A program made the translations under genes and the position numbers. DNA of 64,000 bases. Source: M3007 sp044226205 (GTDB lineage Bacteria > Bacteroidota > Bacteroidia > Chitinophagales > Saprospiraceae). The notes beneath the pieces are model-generated. The model had not been told where the DNA came from and did not search any database. It saw only the letters and a program-made list of their open reading frames with translations. The stretch lies in assembly GCA_044226205.1 (NCBI GenBank), contig JBGAHL010000024.1:1-64000 (forward strand). The letters are read 5' to 3'. Positions 17,577 to 26,148 of the stretch are shown in pieces (position 1 is the first letter of the stretch; the number at the start of each line of letters is the position of its first letter).

Positions 17577-18332
17577 ATGAAAAAAATTTTCTTCGCTCTG
17601 ACCTTTTTCTGCTGCCTCGGCAGCAGCGTGTCTGCCCAGGAGTCCGGTTTCCGCTTCGGGTTTCAAGCCAGCCCCACCTGGTCGTGGCTGCGTTCGTCCG
17701 ATAAATTCCTCGAAGGCGCCGGCGCCAACTGGGGCATGAAACTCGGTATGCTGGGCGAAATTTACTTCGCGCCCAACTACGCCATCACCAGCGGCATCGG
17801 TTTCGGTTTCAATCAGGGCGGCACCCTGCAGACCAGCTACCAGAAAGGCGTATATTTTCCCAACTCTGCCGAAGGATTCACCAGCTCCGTGCTCGACACC
17901 ATGCCGCTGAATGCCAAAATGCACTACCGCCTGCGCTACGTCGAGATTCCGTTCAGCCTCCGCATCCGCGGCGGCTCCGGCGTCGATGCCCGCGTTCAGT
18001 ATTTTGCCGAACTGCCCATTTTCACCCTCGGCTTCCGCTCCAAGGCAGCGGCGGATTTCCGGGGCACGCAGAATCAGAACAGCGAAGACGAGGATATCAA
18101 GGACGACATCAACGGCTTGTCGCTTTCCTGGGGCCTCGGCGGCGGCATCGAGTACGACCTGGCCGGCGACACCAAACTCGCCACGGGTATTTACTGGCAA
18201 CAACAATTTACCGACGCCGATACCGACAAGGGCTCCGTGACCGACCCGCGCACCGGCAATACCGAGTGGAAACGCCTGAATTCGAATACCACCGGGCGGC
18301 AATTGTCGCTGCGGCTGGCGATTTTCTTCTAG
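17577..18332 (+). CDS. PorT-like outer-membrane beta-barrel protein
   Basis: The protein has 251 residues from ATG 17577, which begins the signal peptide MKKIFFALTFFCCLGSSVSA. The rest has alternating amphipathic strands ending in a C-terminal aromatic (LSLRLAIFF), as in small outer-membrane barrels. Sections such as GMKLGMLGEIYFAPNYAITS, LRYVEIPFSLRIR and GLGGGIEYDLAGDTKLATGI match the PorT-like/OMP_b-brl_2 family. It may be a structural barrel or part of secretion. A shared terminator at 18354 separates it from the ArsR gene. Confidence 0.82.
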   Translation: MKKIFFALTFFCCLGSSVSAQESGFRFGFQASPTWSWLRSSDKFLEGAGANWGMKLGMLGEIYFAPNYAITSGIGFGFNQGGTLQTSYQKGVYFPNSAEGFTSSVLDTMPLNAKMHYRLRYVEIPFSLRIRGGSGVDARVQYFAELPIFTLGFRSKAAADFRGTQNQNSEDEDIKDDINGLSLSWGLGGGIEYDLAGDTKLATGIYWQQQFTDADTDKGSVTDPRTGNTEWKRLNSNTTGRQLSLRLAIFF

Positions 18333-18353
18333 GCTGTTTCGCCTCTCCACAAA

Positions 18354-18389
18354 AAAATGAGCCACTCCGGGTGCGGAGTGGCTCATTTT
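18354..18389. terminator. Bidirectional terminator
   Basis: AAAATGAGCCACTCCG (18354-18369) and CGGAGTGGCTCATTTT (18374-18389) are perfect 16-base arms around GGTG, with A-rich and T-rich flanks on both sides. It serves the PorT-like gene (+) and the ArsR gene (-). Confidence 0.92.
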
Positions 18390-18411
18390 ATTTTGTGGGA
18401 AATACAGGGAA

Positions 18412-18759
18412 TCAGGCTGCCAGTTTGTCCACCAGGCCGCCGATTTCGACCAGACGGGCCTTGTTGAGGGCGTAAAAAATAAATTTCCCCTGGCGCTCGG
18501 TTTCCACCACGTTGGCCTTGCGCAGGATCGCCAGGTGCTGGCTGGCCACGCTTTGCTCAAGGCGCAGTTTGACATAAATGTCGGTCACCGTCATGGTCTG
18601 ATTCTCCGCGAGCAGTTCGATGATGCGCTGGCGCAACTTGTGGTTGATCGCTCGCAACACCAGCGCTGCTTTGCGTAATTCAGCGTAGTCCACCGGCACA
18701 TCGGCCCCTTTCGACTTTTTGGGCGCGGCAGCTACACTTTCTTGCTTGGGTTTTCTCAT
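18412..18759 (-). CDS. ArsR-family transcriptional regulator
   Basis: The protein has 115 residues. A Lys/Ala-rich leader (1-22) is followed by a winged-helix domain: LRKAALVLRAINHKLRQRII, MTVTDIYVKLRLEQSVASQH (recognition helix SVASQHLAILRKANVV) and the wing ETERQGKFIFYAL. No clustered Cys or His metal site is seen, so it is not clearly a metal sensor. It resembles the redox/metabolite ArsR types. The 179-base gap upstream is AT-rich and contains CATATTTG (read on the minus strand near 18812-18819), a near-match to a -7 box. No target gene is adjacent. Confidence 0.86.
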   Translation of the reverse strand: MRKPKQESVAAAPKKSKGADVPVDYAELRKAALVLRAINHKLRQRIIELLAENQTMTVTDIYVKLRLEQSVASQHLAILRKANVVETERQGKFIFYALNKARLVEIGGLVDKLAA

Positions 18760-18938
18760 ACAATTTGTTTTTAAACTAAATAAAATTGGACTATTTTTCT
18801 ATATTATCATTCCCAAATATGATGCCAACAATCGCGGCAAAATGCTAATATTCCTTTTTTTTTAAATTGTAAGGTCGATGATTTCAAGGCAAAAATACAG
18901 GGCCTTTTTCTGACCCGGAATTTGAATGGCAATTTTTT

Positions 18939-19652
18939 TTACAATAAGGATTTGGTGCTCACCGTGATATTCGGGGGCTTCATATAAGTTGGTTCAAAAT
19001 ATGCAAGGTCTTGAAAATCAGATTTTTTAAAATTCGCTTCTGCGAGATTTGTCAGGTACGCCGCGGAGCAGGACACCACATTGCTTAAAACCGCTTGCTC
19101 GTTTTTCGGCACGTTTTCGATTTTTTTTCCGCCGCTCCCTGAAATAATCAACCTGACATCTGCTGAAAAATCCGGAATACTGCTCAAGAATAATTCAAAC
19201 AAATTGTTCTCCATGATCAGCGGCTGGGCCGGAAGCAAATTTTCCATATCCGGACCGAACGCGGCGGTCCAAACTTCCTGTCGGCGCGCATCGATCATAG
19301 GCAGGTAAATGGCCGAAGCGGCCGGCCCTGTCGCGGCCCGACTGGCCGCTGCCAAGGCCCGGAGCGTATCGACGGCGATCAGCGGTTTGCCGAGTGCATA
19401 GCACAGCCCCTTGGCGGTGGCTACCCCCACGCGAAGGCTGGTGTAAGCGCCCGGCCCGGCGCTCACCGCGATGGCATCCAGTTGGTGAAGAGCAATGCCC
19501 GACGCTCTGGAACAGGCTTCGATCTGGAGGGTCAGCACCGCCGAGTGGCTTTCGGCCCTGGGAATTTCTTCCAGGGCCACGACCCGGCCGTCGACCGAAA
19601 TGGCCGTGGAGCATACCTCCGTGGCGGTTTCGAGAAGGAGAATTTTTGCCAT
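18939..19652 (-). CDS. tsaB: tRNA N6-threonylcarbamoyladenosine biosynthesis protein TsaB
   Basis: The protein has 237 residues from ATG 19652 (five more residues are possible upstream). TsaB is the partner of TsaD and TsaE in making t6A37 on ANN-decoding tRNAs. The ASKHA fold is visible: ILLLETATEVCSTAISVDGR, ESHSAVLTLQIEAC, LDAIAVSAGPGAYTSLRVGV, ATAKGLCYALGKPLIAVDTL and LPMIDARRQEVWTAAFG. The C-terminal end LAYFEPTYMKPP is the typical close of TsaB. It is an essential housekeeping gene in most bacteria. Confidence 0.93.
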   Translation of the reverse strand: MAKILLLETATEVCSTAISVDGRVVALEEIPRAESHSAVLTLQIEACSRASGIALHQLDAIAVSAGPGAYTSLRVGVATAKGLCYALGKPLIAVDTLRALAAASRAATGPAASAIYLPMIDARRQEVWTAAFGPDMENLLPAQPLIMENNLFELFLSSIPDFSADVRLIISGSGGKKIENVPKNEQAVLSNVVSCSAAYLTNLAEANFKKSDFQDLAYFEPTYMKPPNITVSTKSLL

Positions 19653-19776
19653 GACTTGAGGCCGCAAAGAAACGAAGCCCGCTTCGCATTCCAGTAATGC
19701 GAAACGGGCCCGACGGCAGCAACAGGCGCCCCCGACGAGGCAGGCTGCGTTTAAACGCGGAAGGGAACTGGCATTT

Positions 19777-19956
19777 TCAGGCGCCCTGGCCTGAAAAAAA
19801 AGGAAGGGTTTCGCTGACGGCCAGCCGTTGCAGGGTGCGCAGGGCAGGCTGCGCGGCCTCTTGCAATTCCCGGGTGATGAACTGACGGGTTGCGGCGGGC
19901 GTCTGGGCGAAACCCAGTCCCAACAGCCAAAACAGAAAAATCAATTTGCTTTGCAT
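19777..19956 (-). CDS. Small putative secreted protein
   Basis: The frame of 59 residues starts at ATG 19956 with a convincing signal peptide (MQSKLIFLFWLLGLGFAQTP) followed by a helical stretch (ATRQFITRELQEAAQPALRT) and a short tail. On the minus strand CACCTTTG (about 20024-20031) resembles a -7 box upstream. No family is recognised. It could be real, or a remnant with a signal peptide. Confidence 0.4.
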   Translation of the reverse strand: MQSKLIFLFWLLGLGFAQTPAATRQFITRELQEAAQPALRTLQRLAVSETLPFFSGQGA

Positions 19957-20328
19957 GACAGGATTGTTTTCATAGCGCTTGCGCAGCGGATGCGGGGTAT
20001 CGTTTTCCTGCGCTTTGTTGGTACAAAGGTGGCCGGTGGCAGGGGTTCGGTAAAGCGGGAATGGATTGAACTGTCGGAAATGCCGCCTGAACTGTAGCAA
20101 ACCGGGTTTCAGCGCGTATCGTGACCGGGAAAACGCAAGTTTTTTCAGCGTGCGGGGGAGAGATTTTTTTATTTTTTGCTACATTTTTTTTGATAAAAAA
20201 CTGAAAATCAAAAAATTACAACCAACAACCTTCAAAACGCCGATACAATCGCGTTTTTTTGTCTTTGCACAGCCGAATGGCATCCTGAACTTTTGCAGTG
20301 TCGGATTCTGTACTCAACGATTTTGCTC
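19957..20328. other. Intergenic region before the giant surface-protein gene
   Basis: This 372-base gap has T-tracts and A-tracts (20164-20220) and TGTCTTTG at 20260-20267, one base off the TAnnTTTG box, about 60 bases before the surface-protein ATG. No RNA gene or repeat is recognised. Confidence 0.5.
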
Positions 20329-23300
20329 ATGAAACAAGTTATTTACTGCCTGTTCACGCTGATTGCCGCCCTTGGGGCCGCTCCTATTGTTGCCAACGCG
20401 CAATGCACGGCCGATGCCGGCCCTGATTTGATCCTTACCTGTACGAACCCTGATGCCCAGATACAGGGATCGGGGTCGGTAGGCCCCAACTTCTCGTATC
20501 AGTGGACCACTGTAGACGGGAATATAGTTTCGGGGCAAGGAACGCTTACGCCTACTGTCAACCAAGCTGGCACTTATTGTCTGCTGGTAACCGATAATGA
20601 TTCAGGCTGCACGGCCACGGACTGCGTAACAGTCACGGAGGATAATAATATACCTCTTGTCAACTTCGGGCCGGACCAGGAACTCAACTGTATTATTAAC
20701 TCGGTACAGTTGCAGGGCAGCGGGTCCACCGGGGCGCAATTCGAAATCAGCTGGTCCTTCAATGGCGTGACCTTGCCGCCCATCAGCAACCTGACGCCGG
20801 TTGTAGACCAACCCGGCTTGTATTGCGTGACCATCACGAATCTCTCCAACGGTTGCTACAACTCGGATTGTGTCCTTGTAACCGCCAATACCACTCCGCC
20901 AACCATCGATGCCGGACCAGACATGACCCTGACCTGCGCTACGTCCAGTGTGACGCTCTCCGCTACCGGCAGCATAGGCCCCAATATCGTGTACCAATGG
21001 TCGGGGCCAGGCATCGTCAGCAGCACGGTTACACTCAATCCGATTGTCAATCAGAGTGGCATTTATTGCATTACTGCGACCAATGTTGCCAATGGCTGCA
21101 CGGCCACCGATTGTGCCATAGTGACTCAGGACGTGGTGTTCCCCATCGCGTCCGCAAGTACGCCGGGCGTGCTCAATTGTTACAATCCACTCATCACGCT
21201 CTCCGCACAGGGCAGCAGCACAGGGCCCAATTTCGTGTACTATTGGACGGGGTCATATATCGTCTCCGGGGCAACCTCGCTTAATCCCGTCATCGGGGAA
21301 CCGGGTAACTATTGTGTCACCGTAACCAATACCGCGAACGGCTGCACCGCTTTCGCCTGCACCACAGTGACAGAGGATGATGCAACGCCGAACCTTGTGA
21401 CCTCTGCCACCACCATGTCGTGCAGTCAGCCCCAGGCGATGCTGAGCGTGACAGCTACGCCGCCCAACCCCGGATATACGTATGCCTGGACCGGGGTGTA
21501 CAACACTATCATCGGTACAACGCCGAGTGTACAGGCGCCAGAAGGACTGGAAGCCCTGTACACCGTTGCAGTGACCGACCCGGGCAATGGCTGCATCGCT
21601 ACGGCGACTCAGCTGGTGCTGGGCGATGCGACCATGCCCCAGGTGGATGCCCAGGTGACTCCCGTACAATGCGGCAGCCCGACAGGCTCCATCGCGCTGA
21701 CGCCCAACCCGCCCGCTCAGCAACTCGATTATCTGTGGAACAACGGGGTAACCGGGGCCTCAGTGACAGGTTTGACAACCGGCACCTACATTGTGACCAT
21801 TGTGGACAATGTCGGCGGCTGCAGCAAATCCGTGGCTTATGTAGTCGAAAATGCATCGATCAATTACACCACTACTATTACCCCAGTGTCCTGTTTCGGT
21901 GTTTTCAACGGCAGCATCACGGTGCTACCCCTGAGCGGCACGCCTCCCTATACTTATTCATGGGTCGGCCCCAACGGCTATAGCAATACAACCAGCCAGG
22001 CGACCATCACCAATCTGCCACCCGGCGGGTACACCCTTACCATCACGGATGCCACCGGGTGCAGCGGATATTCTGACTGGGGTGGTATATGGGTCCCGCA
22101 GCCGACACAGATCACCATCCCCACGGGTACTACGCAGATATGGACCGCCTGCAACAACGACGGCGTCATATCCATCACCCCGACGGGTGGCACACCTCTC
22201 TATACTTATTCATGGATCGGCCCCAGCGGGTTCAATTCTGCAAACGAAGATCTGGTTGGATTGCCGGCAGGCGTGTACACGGTTACGGTGACCGATACGA
22301 ATGGCTGCACAGGTACGGCATCCTTCACGGTGCCCGGCGGGGCGCCACCGATAGTCAGCGCGACGGTGACAAATCCCACCGATTGTACGCCCGGTTCGAT
22401 CATTCTGACGGCGCCTCCCGGCAGCACATACACCTACAATTGGTCCAATTCGGTCAATTCCACAGCGATTGTCGTAGACCAGCCGGGGAATTATTCCGTC
22501 ACGGTAACCAATGAATTCGGTTGTACCTCGGTCTACACATTTGACCTCTTGCTTGCCAGCGACCCCGACTGCACCACCATTGGCGGCAGCGTCGTGCATG
22601 ACCAAAACAGCAACTGCCTGAACGACCCCGGCGACACACCGCTCGGCGGCTGGATTGTCGAAGCCGTGGGGGCGGATACCTTCTACGCCGTCACCAATGC
22701 CAGCGGCAATTACCAGATCGCCGTCGATCCGGGCAATTACAGCCTGCATACCATCCTGCCCAACGGCCTGTGGACGGAATGCCCGCCCGTACCCGTCACG
22801 ATTACCAACCCCGGCGATATGGCTACGGCCGACATCCCTGTGCAGGCCGTGGTGCTCTGCCCTGCCCTGACGGTCGATCTGAGCACCTTTCAGTTGCGCC
22901 GTTGCTTTACCAACAACTACTACTACGTCAATTACTGCAACCAGGGGCCCGTCGAGGCCACCGACGCCTACGTCGATCTTTCACTCGACCCCTATCTGAC
23001 GCCCACCGCTTCCTCGAAGCCCTACCAGGCATTGGGCAACAATGTGTACCGCTTCAACCTGGGTACCATCGCTTCCGGCGCCTGCGGCGTGTTTTGGGTA
23101 AGAATGACGCTCTCCTGTAATGCCGTGCTCGGCCAAACCCACTGCTCCGAGGCGCATATCTATCCCGACACCCTCTGCGACAACGACCCCAACTGGTCGG
23201 GCGCCAGCGTCAAGGTGAATGCCACCTGCGACGGCGATTCCGTGCGCTTCAACATCAAAAACGCCGGCTCCGGCCCGATGACCAGCTCCCTCGATTACAT

Positions 23301-24276
23301 CGTGATCGAAGACGGTATCATGCTCATGCAGGCCGGCGGGCCCTCCCTGGGCGTAGGACAGTCGGTCGATGTCGTGGTGCCTGCCAACGGCGCTACCTGG
23401 CGGGTCGAAGCCGATCAGGAACCGTTCCACCCGGCCGGCTACCTGCCCGCTGCGGTAGTGGAAGGTTGTTCCACATCGGGCGCATTTTCAATGGGTTATG
23501 TGCAACAATTTGCCAACCCTGACCAGGGCCCGGCCGACGATGTCGATTGTATGGCCAACATCGGCTCCTACGACCCCAATGACAAGCAGGCCTTCCCGAT
23601 CGGCTACGGCCCCCAACACTACATCCGGCCTGAAACCGAGATCGAATACATGATCCGCTTCCAGAACACGGGGACGGATACGGCCTTCAACGTCGTCATT
23701 CGCGATACCCTCTCCGGCTGGCTCGACCCCTCGACGGTGACAGCCGGCGCGAGCAGTCATTCGTATCGTTTCGATCTGCAAGGCGAAGGCGTGGTGGTCT
23801 TTTTCTTCGACGATATTTTGCTGCCCGACAGCAATGTCAACGAACCCGAGTCCCACGGTTTTGTGCGCTTCAAGGTGTTCCCCAAAGCGGATGTTCCGCT
23901 GGAAGAGGATATTCTCAACAGTGCCGCTATTTTCTTTGATTACAACGACCCGGTCATCACCAACACGACCTACTACAAAGTGGGCCTGAATTTCATACCG
24001 CTTGTGGCGACGCATCAGCCTCACGGCGAGCCGGTCAACATTCAGGTGATGCCCAACCCGGTCTCCGGCATTTGCCAGGTAGCGCTCGACGGCTGGCCCG
24101 CGGGCCAAACCCTGCAACTCACCGTGCTGGACAACACCGGGCGCCTCGTCCGCAGTGAAACAGTCACTGCGCCCGGCTTCCGCTTCGACGCCGGCAGCTT
24201 GTCCAAAGGCCTCTATTTGCTGAAAGTAGCATCGAGCGATGGCAAAACGGGCATTGTGAAAGTCATGGTCGATTGA
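20329..24276 (+). CDS. Giant T9SS-exported surface protein with PKD-like and SprB-like repeats
   Basis: The protein has 1315 residues from ATG 20329, which opens the signal peptide (MKQVIYCLFTLIAALGAAPI). Residues about 25-450 hold tandem PKD/Ig-like modules of about 85 residues, each with AGPD.xLTC at its start and GTYC..VT......GCTATDC at its end. Residues about 515-730 carry SprB-type repeats (PVSCFGVFNGSITVLPLSG and GTPLYTYSWIGPSG). Residues about 750-830 are an SdrD/CnaB-like module (GGSVVHDQNSNCLNDPGD). Residues about 1079-1180 are a DUF7619-type module (SYDPNDKQAFPIG, then IRFQNTGTDTAFNVVIRDTL). The end (VMPNPVSG, LDNTGRLVR, LSKGLYLLKV) is a type A T9SS sorting domain. It is an adhesin-like cell-surface protein. 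A terminator follows at 24303. Confidence 0.93.
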   Translation: MKQVIYCLFTLIAALGAAPIVANAQCTADAGPDLILTCTNPDAQIQGSGSVGPNFSYQWTTVDGNIVSGQGTLTPTVNQAGTYCLLVTDNDSGCTATDCVTVTEDNNIPLVNFGPDQELNCIINSVQLQGSGSTGAQFEISWSFNGVTLPPISNLTPVVDQPGLYCVTITNLSNGCYNSDCVLVTANTTPPTIDAGPDMTLTCATSSVTLSATGSIGPNIVYQWSGPGIVSSTVTLNPIVNQSGIYCITATNVANGCTATDCAIVTQDVVFPIASASTPGVLNCYNPLITLSAQGSSTGPNFVYYWTGSYIVSGATSLNPVIGEPGNYCVTVTNTANGCTAFACTTVTEDDATPNLVTSATTMSCSQPQAMLSVTATPPNPGYTYAWTGVYNTIIGTTPSVQAPEGLEALYTVAVTDPGNGCIATATQLVLGDATMPQVDAQVTPVQCGSPTGSIALTPNPPAQQLDYLWNNGVTGASVTGLTTGTYIVTIVDNVGGCSKSVAYVVENASINYTTTITPVSCFGVFNGSITVLPLSGTPPYTYSWVGPNGYSNTTSQATITNLPPGGYTLTITDATGCSGYSDWGGIWVPQPTQITIPTGTTQIWTACNNDGVISITPTGGTPLYTYSWIGPSGFNSANEDLVGLPAGVYTVTVTDTNGCTGTASFTVPGGAPPIVSATVTNPTDCTPGSIILTAPPGSTYTYNWSNSVNSTAIVVDQPGNYSVTVTNEFGCTSVYTFDLLLASDPDCTTIGGSVVHDQNSNCLNDPGDTPLGGWIVEAVGADTFYAVTNASGNYQIAVDPGNYSLHTILPNGLWTECPPVPVTITNPGDMATADIPVQAVVLCPALTVDLSTFQLRRCFTNNYYYVNYCNQGPVEATDAYVDLSLDPYLTPTASSKPYQALGNNVYRFNLGTIASGACGVFWVRMTLSCNAVLGQTHCSEAHIYPDTLCDNDPNWSGASVKVNATCDGDSVRFNIKNAGSGPMTSSLDYIVIEDGIMLMQAGGPSLGVGQSVDVVVPANGATWRVEADQEPFHPAGYLPAAVVEGCSTSGAFSMGYVQQFANPDQGPADDVDCMANIGSYDPNDKQAFPIGYGPQHYIRPETEIEYMIRFQNTGTDTAFNVVIRDTLSGWLDPSTVTAGASSHSYRFDLQGEGVVVFFFDDILLPDSNVNEPESHGFVRFKVFPKADVPLEEDILNSAAIFFDYNDPVITNTTYYKVGLNFIPLVATHQPHGEPVNIQVMPNPVSGICQVALDGWPAGQTLQLTVLDNTGRLVRSETVTAPGFRFDAGSLSKGLYLLKVASSDGKTGIVKVMVD

Positions 24277-24302
24277 TCAATCACGCGCCATTTTTAAATC
24301 CC

Positions 24303-24340
24303 AAATCGGGGTGTCGGAAAAAAATCCGGCGCCCCGATTT
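24303..24340 (+). terminator. Terminator after the giant surface-protein gene
   Basis: AAATCGGGGTGTCGGA (24303-24318) pairs with TCCGGCGCCCCGATTT (24325-24340), a 16-bp stem with two G-U pairs and an A6 loop. The T-tract is broken (ATTTGCATTTATGG). Confidence 0.75.
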
Positions 24341-24370
24341 GCATTTATGGAAATTTGTCAAATAACTTTG
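24338..24370 (+). promoter_or_regulatory. Bacteroidota-type promoter of creD
   Basis: TTTG (24338-24341) and TAACTTTG (24363-24370) are separated by 21 bases, a good match to the -33/-7 pair. Transcription would begin near 24377, 39 bases before the creD ATG. The -33 box shares bases with the terminator right arm. Confidence 0.7.
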
Positions 24371-24415
24371 TGACACAAAGTGCTTTCCAAATTTACATTC
24401 TAAAACCAGACACAG

Positions 24416-25762
24416 ATGACACCCGAAGTCAATTTCCCCCCAATCCCGCCTTCCAACAGGCCCGAAGAACCCAATTTCTGGCAACGCCAGAGCGCGACGC
24501 TCAAAGGCATCGTTATTTTTTTCCTCGTCCTCGTGCTGATGATCCCGACGTTTATGGTCGCCGATTTGATCCACGAACGCGAAAGCCGTCAGACCGAAGC
24601 CATTATGGAGGTGAGCAGCAAATGGGGCCAGCAACAGACGCTGACCGGCCCCGTGCTGGTGATTCCCTACGAGCAGGTGACGCGCAGTGCGGACGACAAG
24701 GAATTGACCCGCGAAACCAAATATGCCTACCTGCTGCCCGACCAGCTCCGCATCGACGGCACGGTCAATCCGGAAAAAAGGTATCGCGGGATTTTCGAGG
24801 TGGTGTTGTACAGCGGCGATCTGCATCTGGAAGGCTCTTTCGAACAGCCGGCGCTCGGCAGCCTCGTCCCCGAAGGCGCAACGGTGTTTTGGGACAAAGC
24901 CAAAATCACGCTCGGCATCCCCGATTTGCGGGGTTTGCAGGATCAGGTAAAACTGCGCTGGAACGGCCAGGAAAGCGTTTTCGAACCCGGACTGCCCATG
25001 CCGGGTGTTGCGCCCAGCGGCATTCACGCCCCGGTGAAAGTGACCGATGCCGCCAAATTCGACTTCAAAATCGATGTGTCGCTCAAAGGTTCCGGCTCGC
25101 TGTTTTTTACCCCGACAGGCAAGGTCACCACGGTCAGCCTCAACTCTCCCTGGGCCGATCCGAGCTTTACCGGCGCCTTTTTGCCCGACGAAAAAAACAT
25201 TTCCGCCCAAGGCTTCCAGGCCAGCTGGAAAGTGCTGAACCTCAATCGAAACTACCCGCAGTCGTGGACAAGCGACCAGACCATTTCTTTCTCTGAAAGC
25301 GGCTTCGGGGTCGATTTTCTGCTTCCTGTGGATAATTATCAAAAATCTACCCGCTCGGTGAAGTACGCCATCCTCTTTATCAGCCTTACCTTTTTGGTCG
25401 TGTTTTTTATTGAAATGGGGCAATCAAGGCGCGTTCACCCCTTCCAGTACGCCCTGATTGGTCTGGCGCTGGTGATTTTTTACACCCTGCTGGTCTCCAT
25501 TTCCGAGCACCTGCGTTTCAACGCGGCCTACGTCATTTCGGCGGCCATGACCATCGGGCTGACGGGGCTTTACGCCCGGGCTTTGTTCCAGTCGGGCAAA
25601 ATGGCTCTGCTGGTGAGCGGCACGCTTGCGCTGTTGTACGCCTTCCTGTTCGTCACGCTCCAGTTGCAGGATTATGCCCTGCTGATCGGCAGCCTCGGTC
25701 TGTTCGTCACGCTGGCGGCGGTGATGTATTTCTCCAGAAAAATCAATTGGTACAAAGCCTGA
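24416..25762 (+). CDS. creD: Inner-membrane protein CreD
   Basis: The protein has 448 residues. The N-terminal helix (ATLKGIVIFFLVLVLMIPTF) is followed by the CreD signature region (RESRQTEAIMEVSSKWGQQQ, TLTGPVLVIPYE) and a large periplasmic beta domain (residues about 60-290). At least five C-terminal transmembrane helices follow (SVKYAILFISLTFLVVFFIE, then FQYALIGLALVIFYTLLVSI). CreD is an inner-membrane protein of the cre stress regulon in enterobacteria and affects envelope integrity. Its biochemical role is unknown. No creBC is nearby. The small gene at 25789 follows within 26 bases. Confidence 0.93.
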   Translation: MTPEVNFPPIPPSNRPEEPNFWQRQSATLKGIVIFFLVLVLMIPTFMVADLIHERESRQTEAIMEVSSKWGQQQTLTGPVLVIPYEQVTRSADDKELTRETKYAYLLPDQLRIDGTVNPEKRYRGIFEVVLYSGDLHLEGSFEQPALGSLVPEGATVFWDKAKITLGIPDLRGLQDQVKLRWNGQESVFEPGLPMPGVAPSGIHAPVKVTDAAKFDFKIDVSLKGSGSLFFTPTGKVTTVSLNSPWADPSFTGAFLPDEKNISAQGFQASWKVLNLNRNYPQSWTSDQTISFSESGFGVDFLLPVDNYQKSTRSVKYAILFISLTFLVVFFIEMGQSRRVHPFQYALIGLALVIFYTLLVSISEHLRFNAAYVISAAMTIGLTGLYARALFQSGKMALLVSGTLALLYAFLFVTLQLQDYALLIGSLGLFVTLAAVMYFSRKINWYKA

Positions 25763-25788
25763 GCCCCCTGATTTTTTCACCCTTCAAG

Positions 25789-26019
25789 ATGAATTTTGCT
25801 ATGAATTGGTTTGCACGTACCGGCTGGTGGTACCGGCCGGTTGCCTGGCCCGGCTGGCTCCTTTCCTTGTTGTTCGTCGCCTTTCTGGTGTGGGTGTTTG
25901 TCGACATCGACGGCCGTTCGCACTCGGCCAGCGACACGCTCATGAACTGGTCGATTTACGTCGTTCTCACCGCGCTGATCTACCTGTTGGTCGCCTTTTG
26001 GGCGCGGCGGCGCGAGTGA
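25789..26019 (+). CDS. Small two-helix membrane protein
   Basis: The protein has 76 residues from ATG 25789 (a second ATG lies at 25801). Two transmembrane segments are clear: PVAWPGWLLSLLFVAFLVWV and WSIYVVLTALIYLLVAFWA, with a short charged loop and an RRRE end. The family is not recognised. It follows creD by 26 bases and precedes the terminator at 26065, so it is probably the second gene of the creD transcript. Confidence 0.72.
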   Translation: MNFAMNWFARTGWWYRPVAWPGWLLSLLFVAFLVWVFVDIDGRSHSASDTLMNWSIYVVLTALIYLLVAFWARRRE

Positions 26020-26064
26020 AAAAAGCCGTTCAGGGCTTTGCGGCGCGTGTTGGCCGGAATTATG

Positions 26065-26105
26065 GCGCGCCGGAGCGGTAATCCGTTCCGGCGCGCTTTA
26101 TTTTT
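26065..26105 (+). terminator. Terminator of the creD unit
   Basis: GCGCGCCGGAGCGG (26065-26078) and CCGTTCCGGCGCGC (26083-26096) pair around TAAT with one G-U pair and are followed by TTTATTTTT. It lies 45 bases after the small membrane gene. Confidence 0.88.
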
Positions 26106-26148
26106 ACGGGAAATTAAAAACAACCGATTGTTACAAAACCCACCCGTC

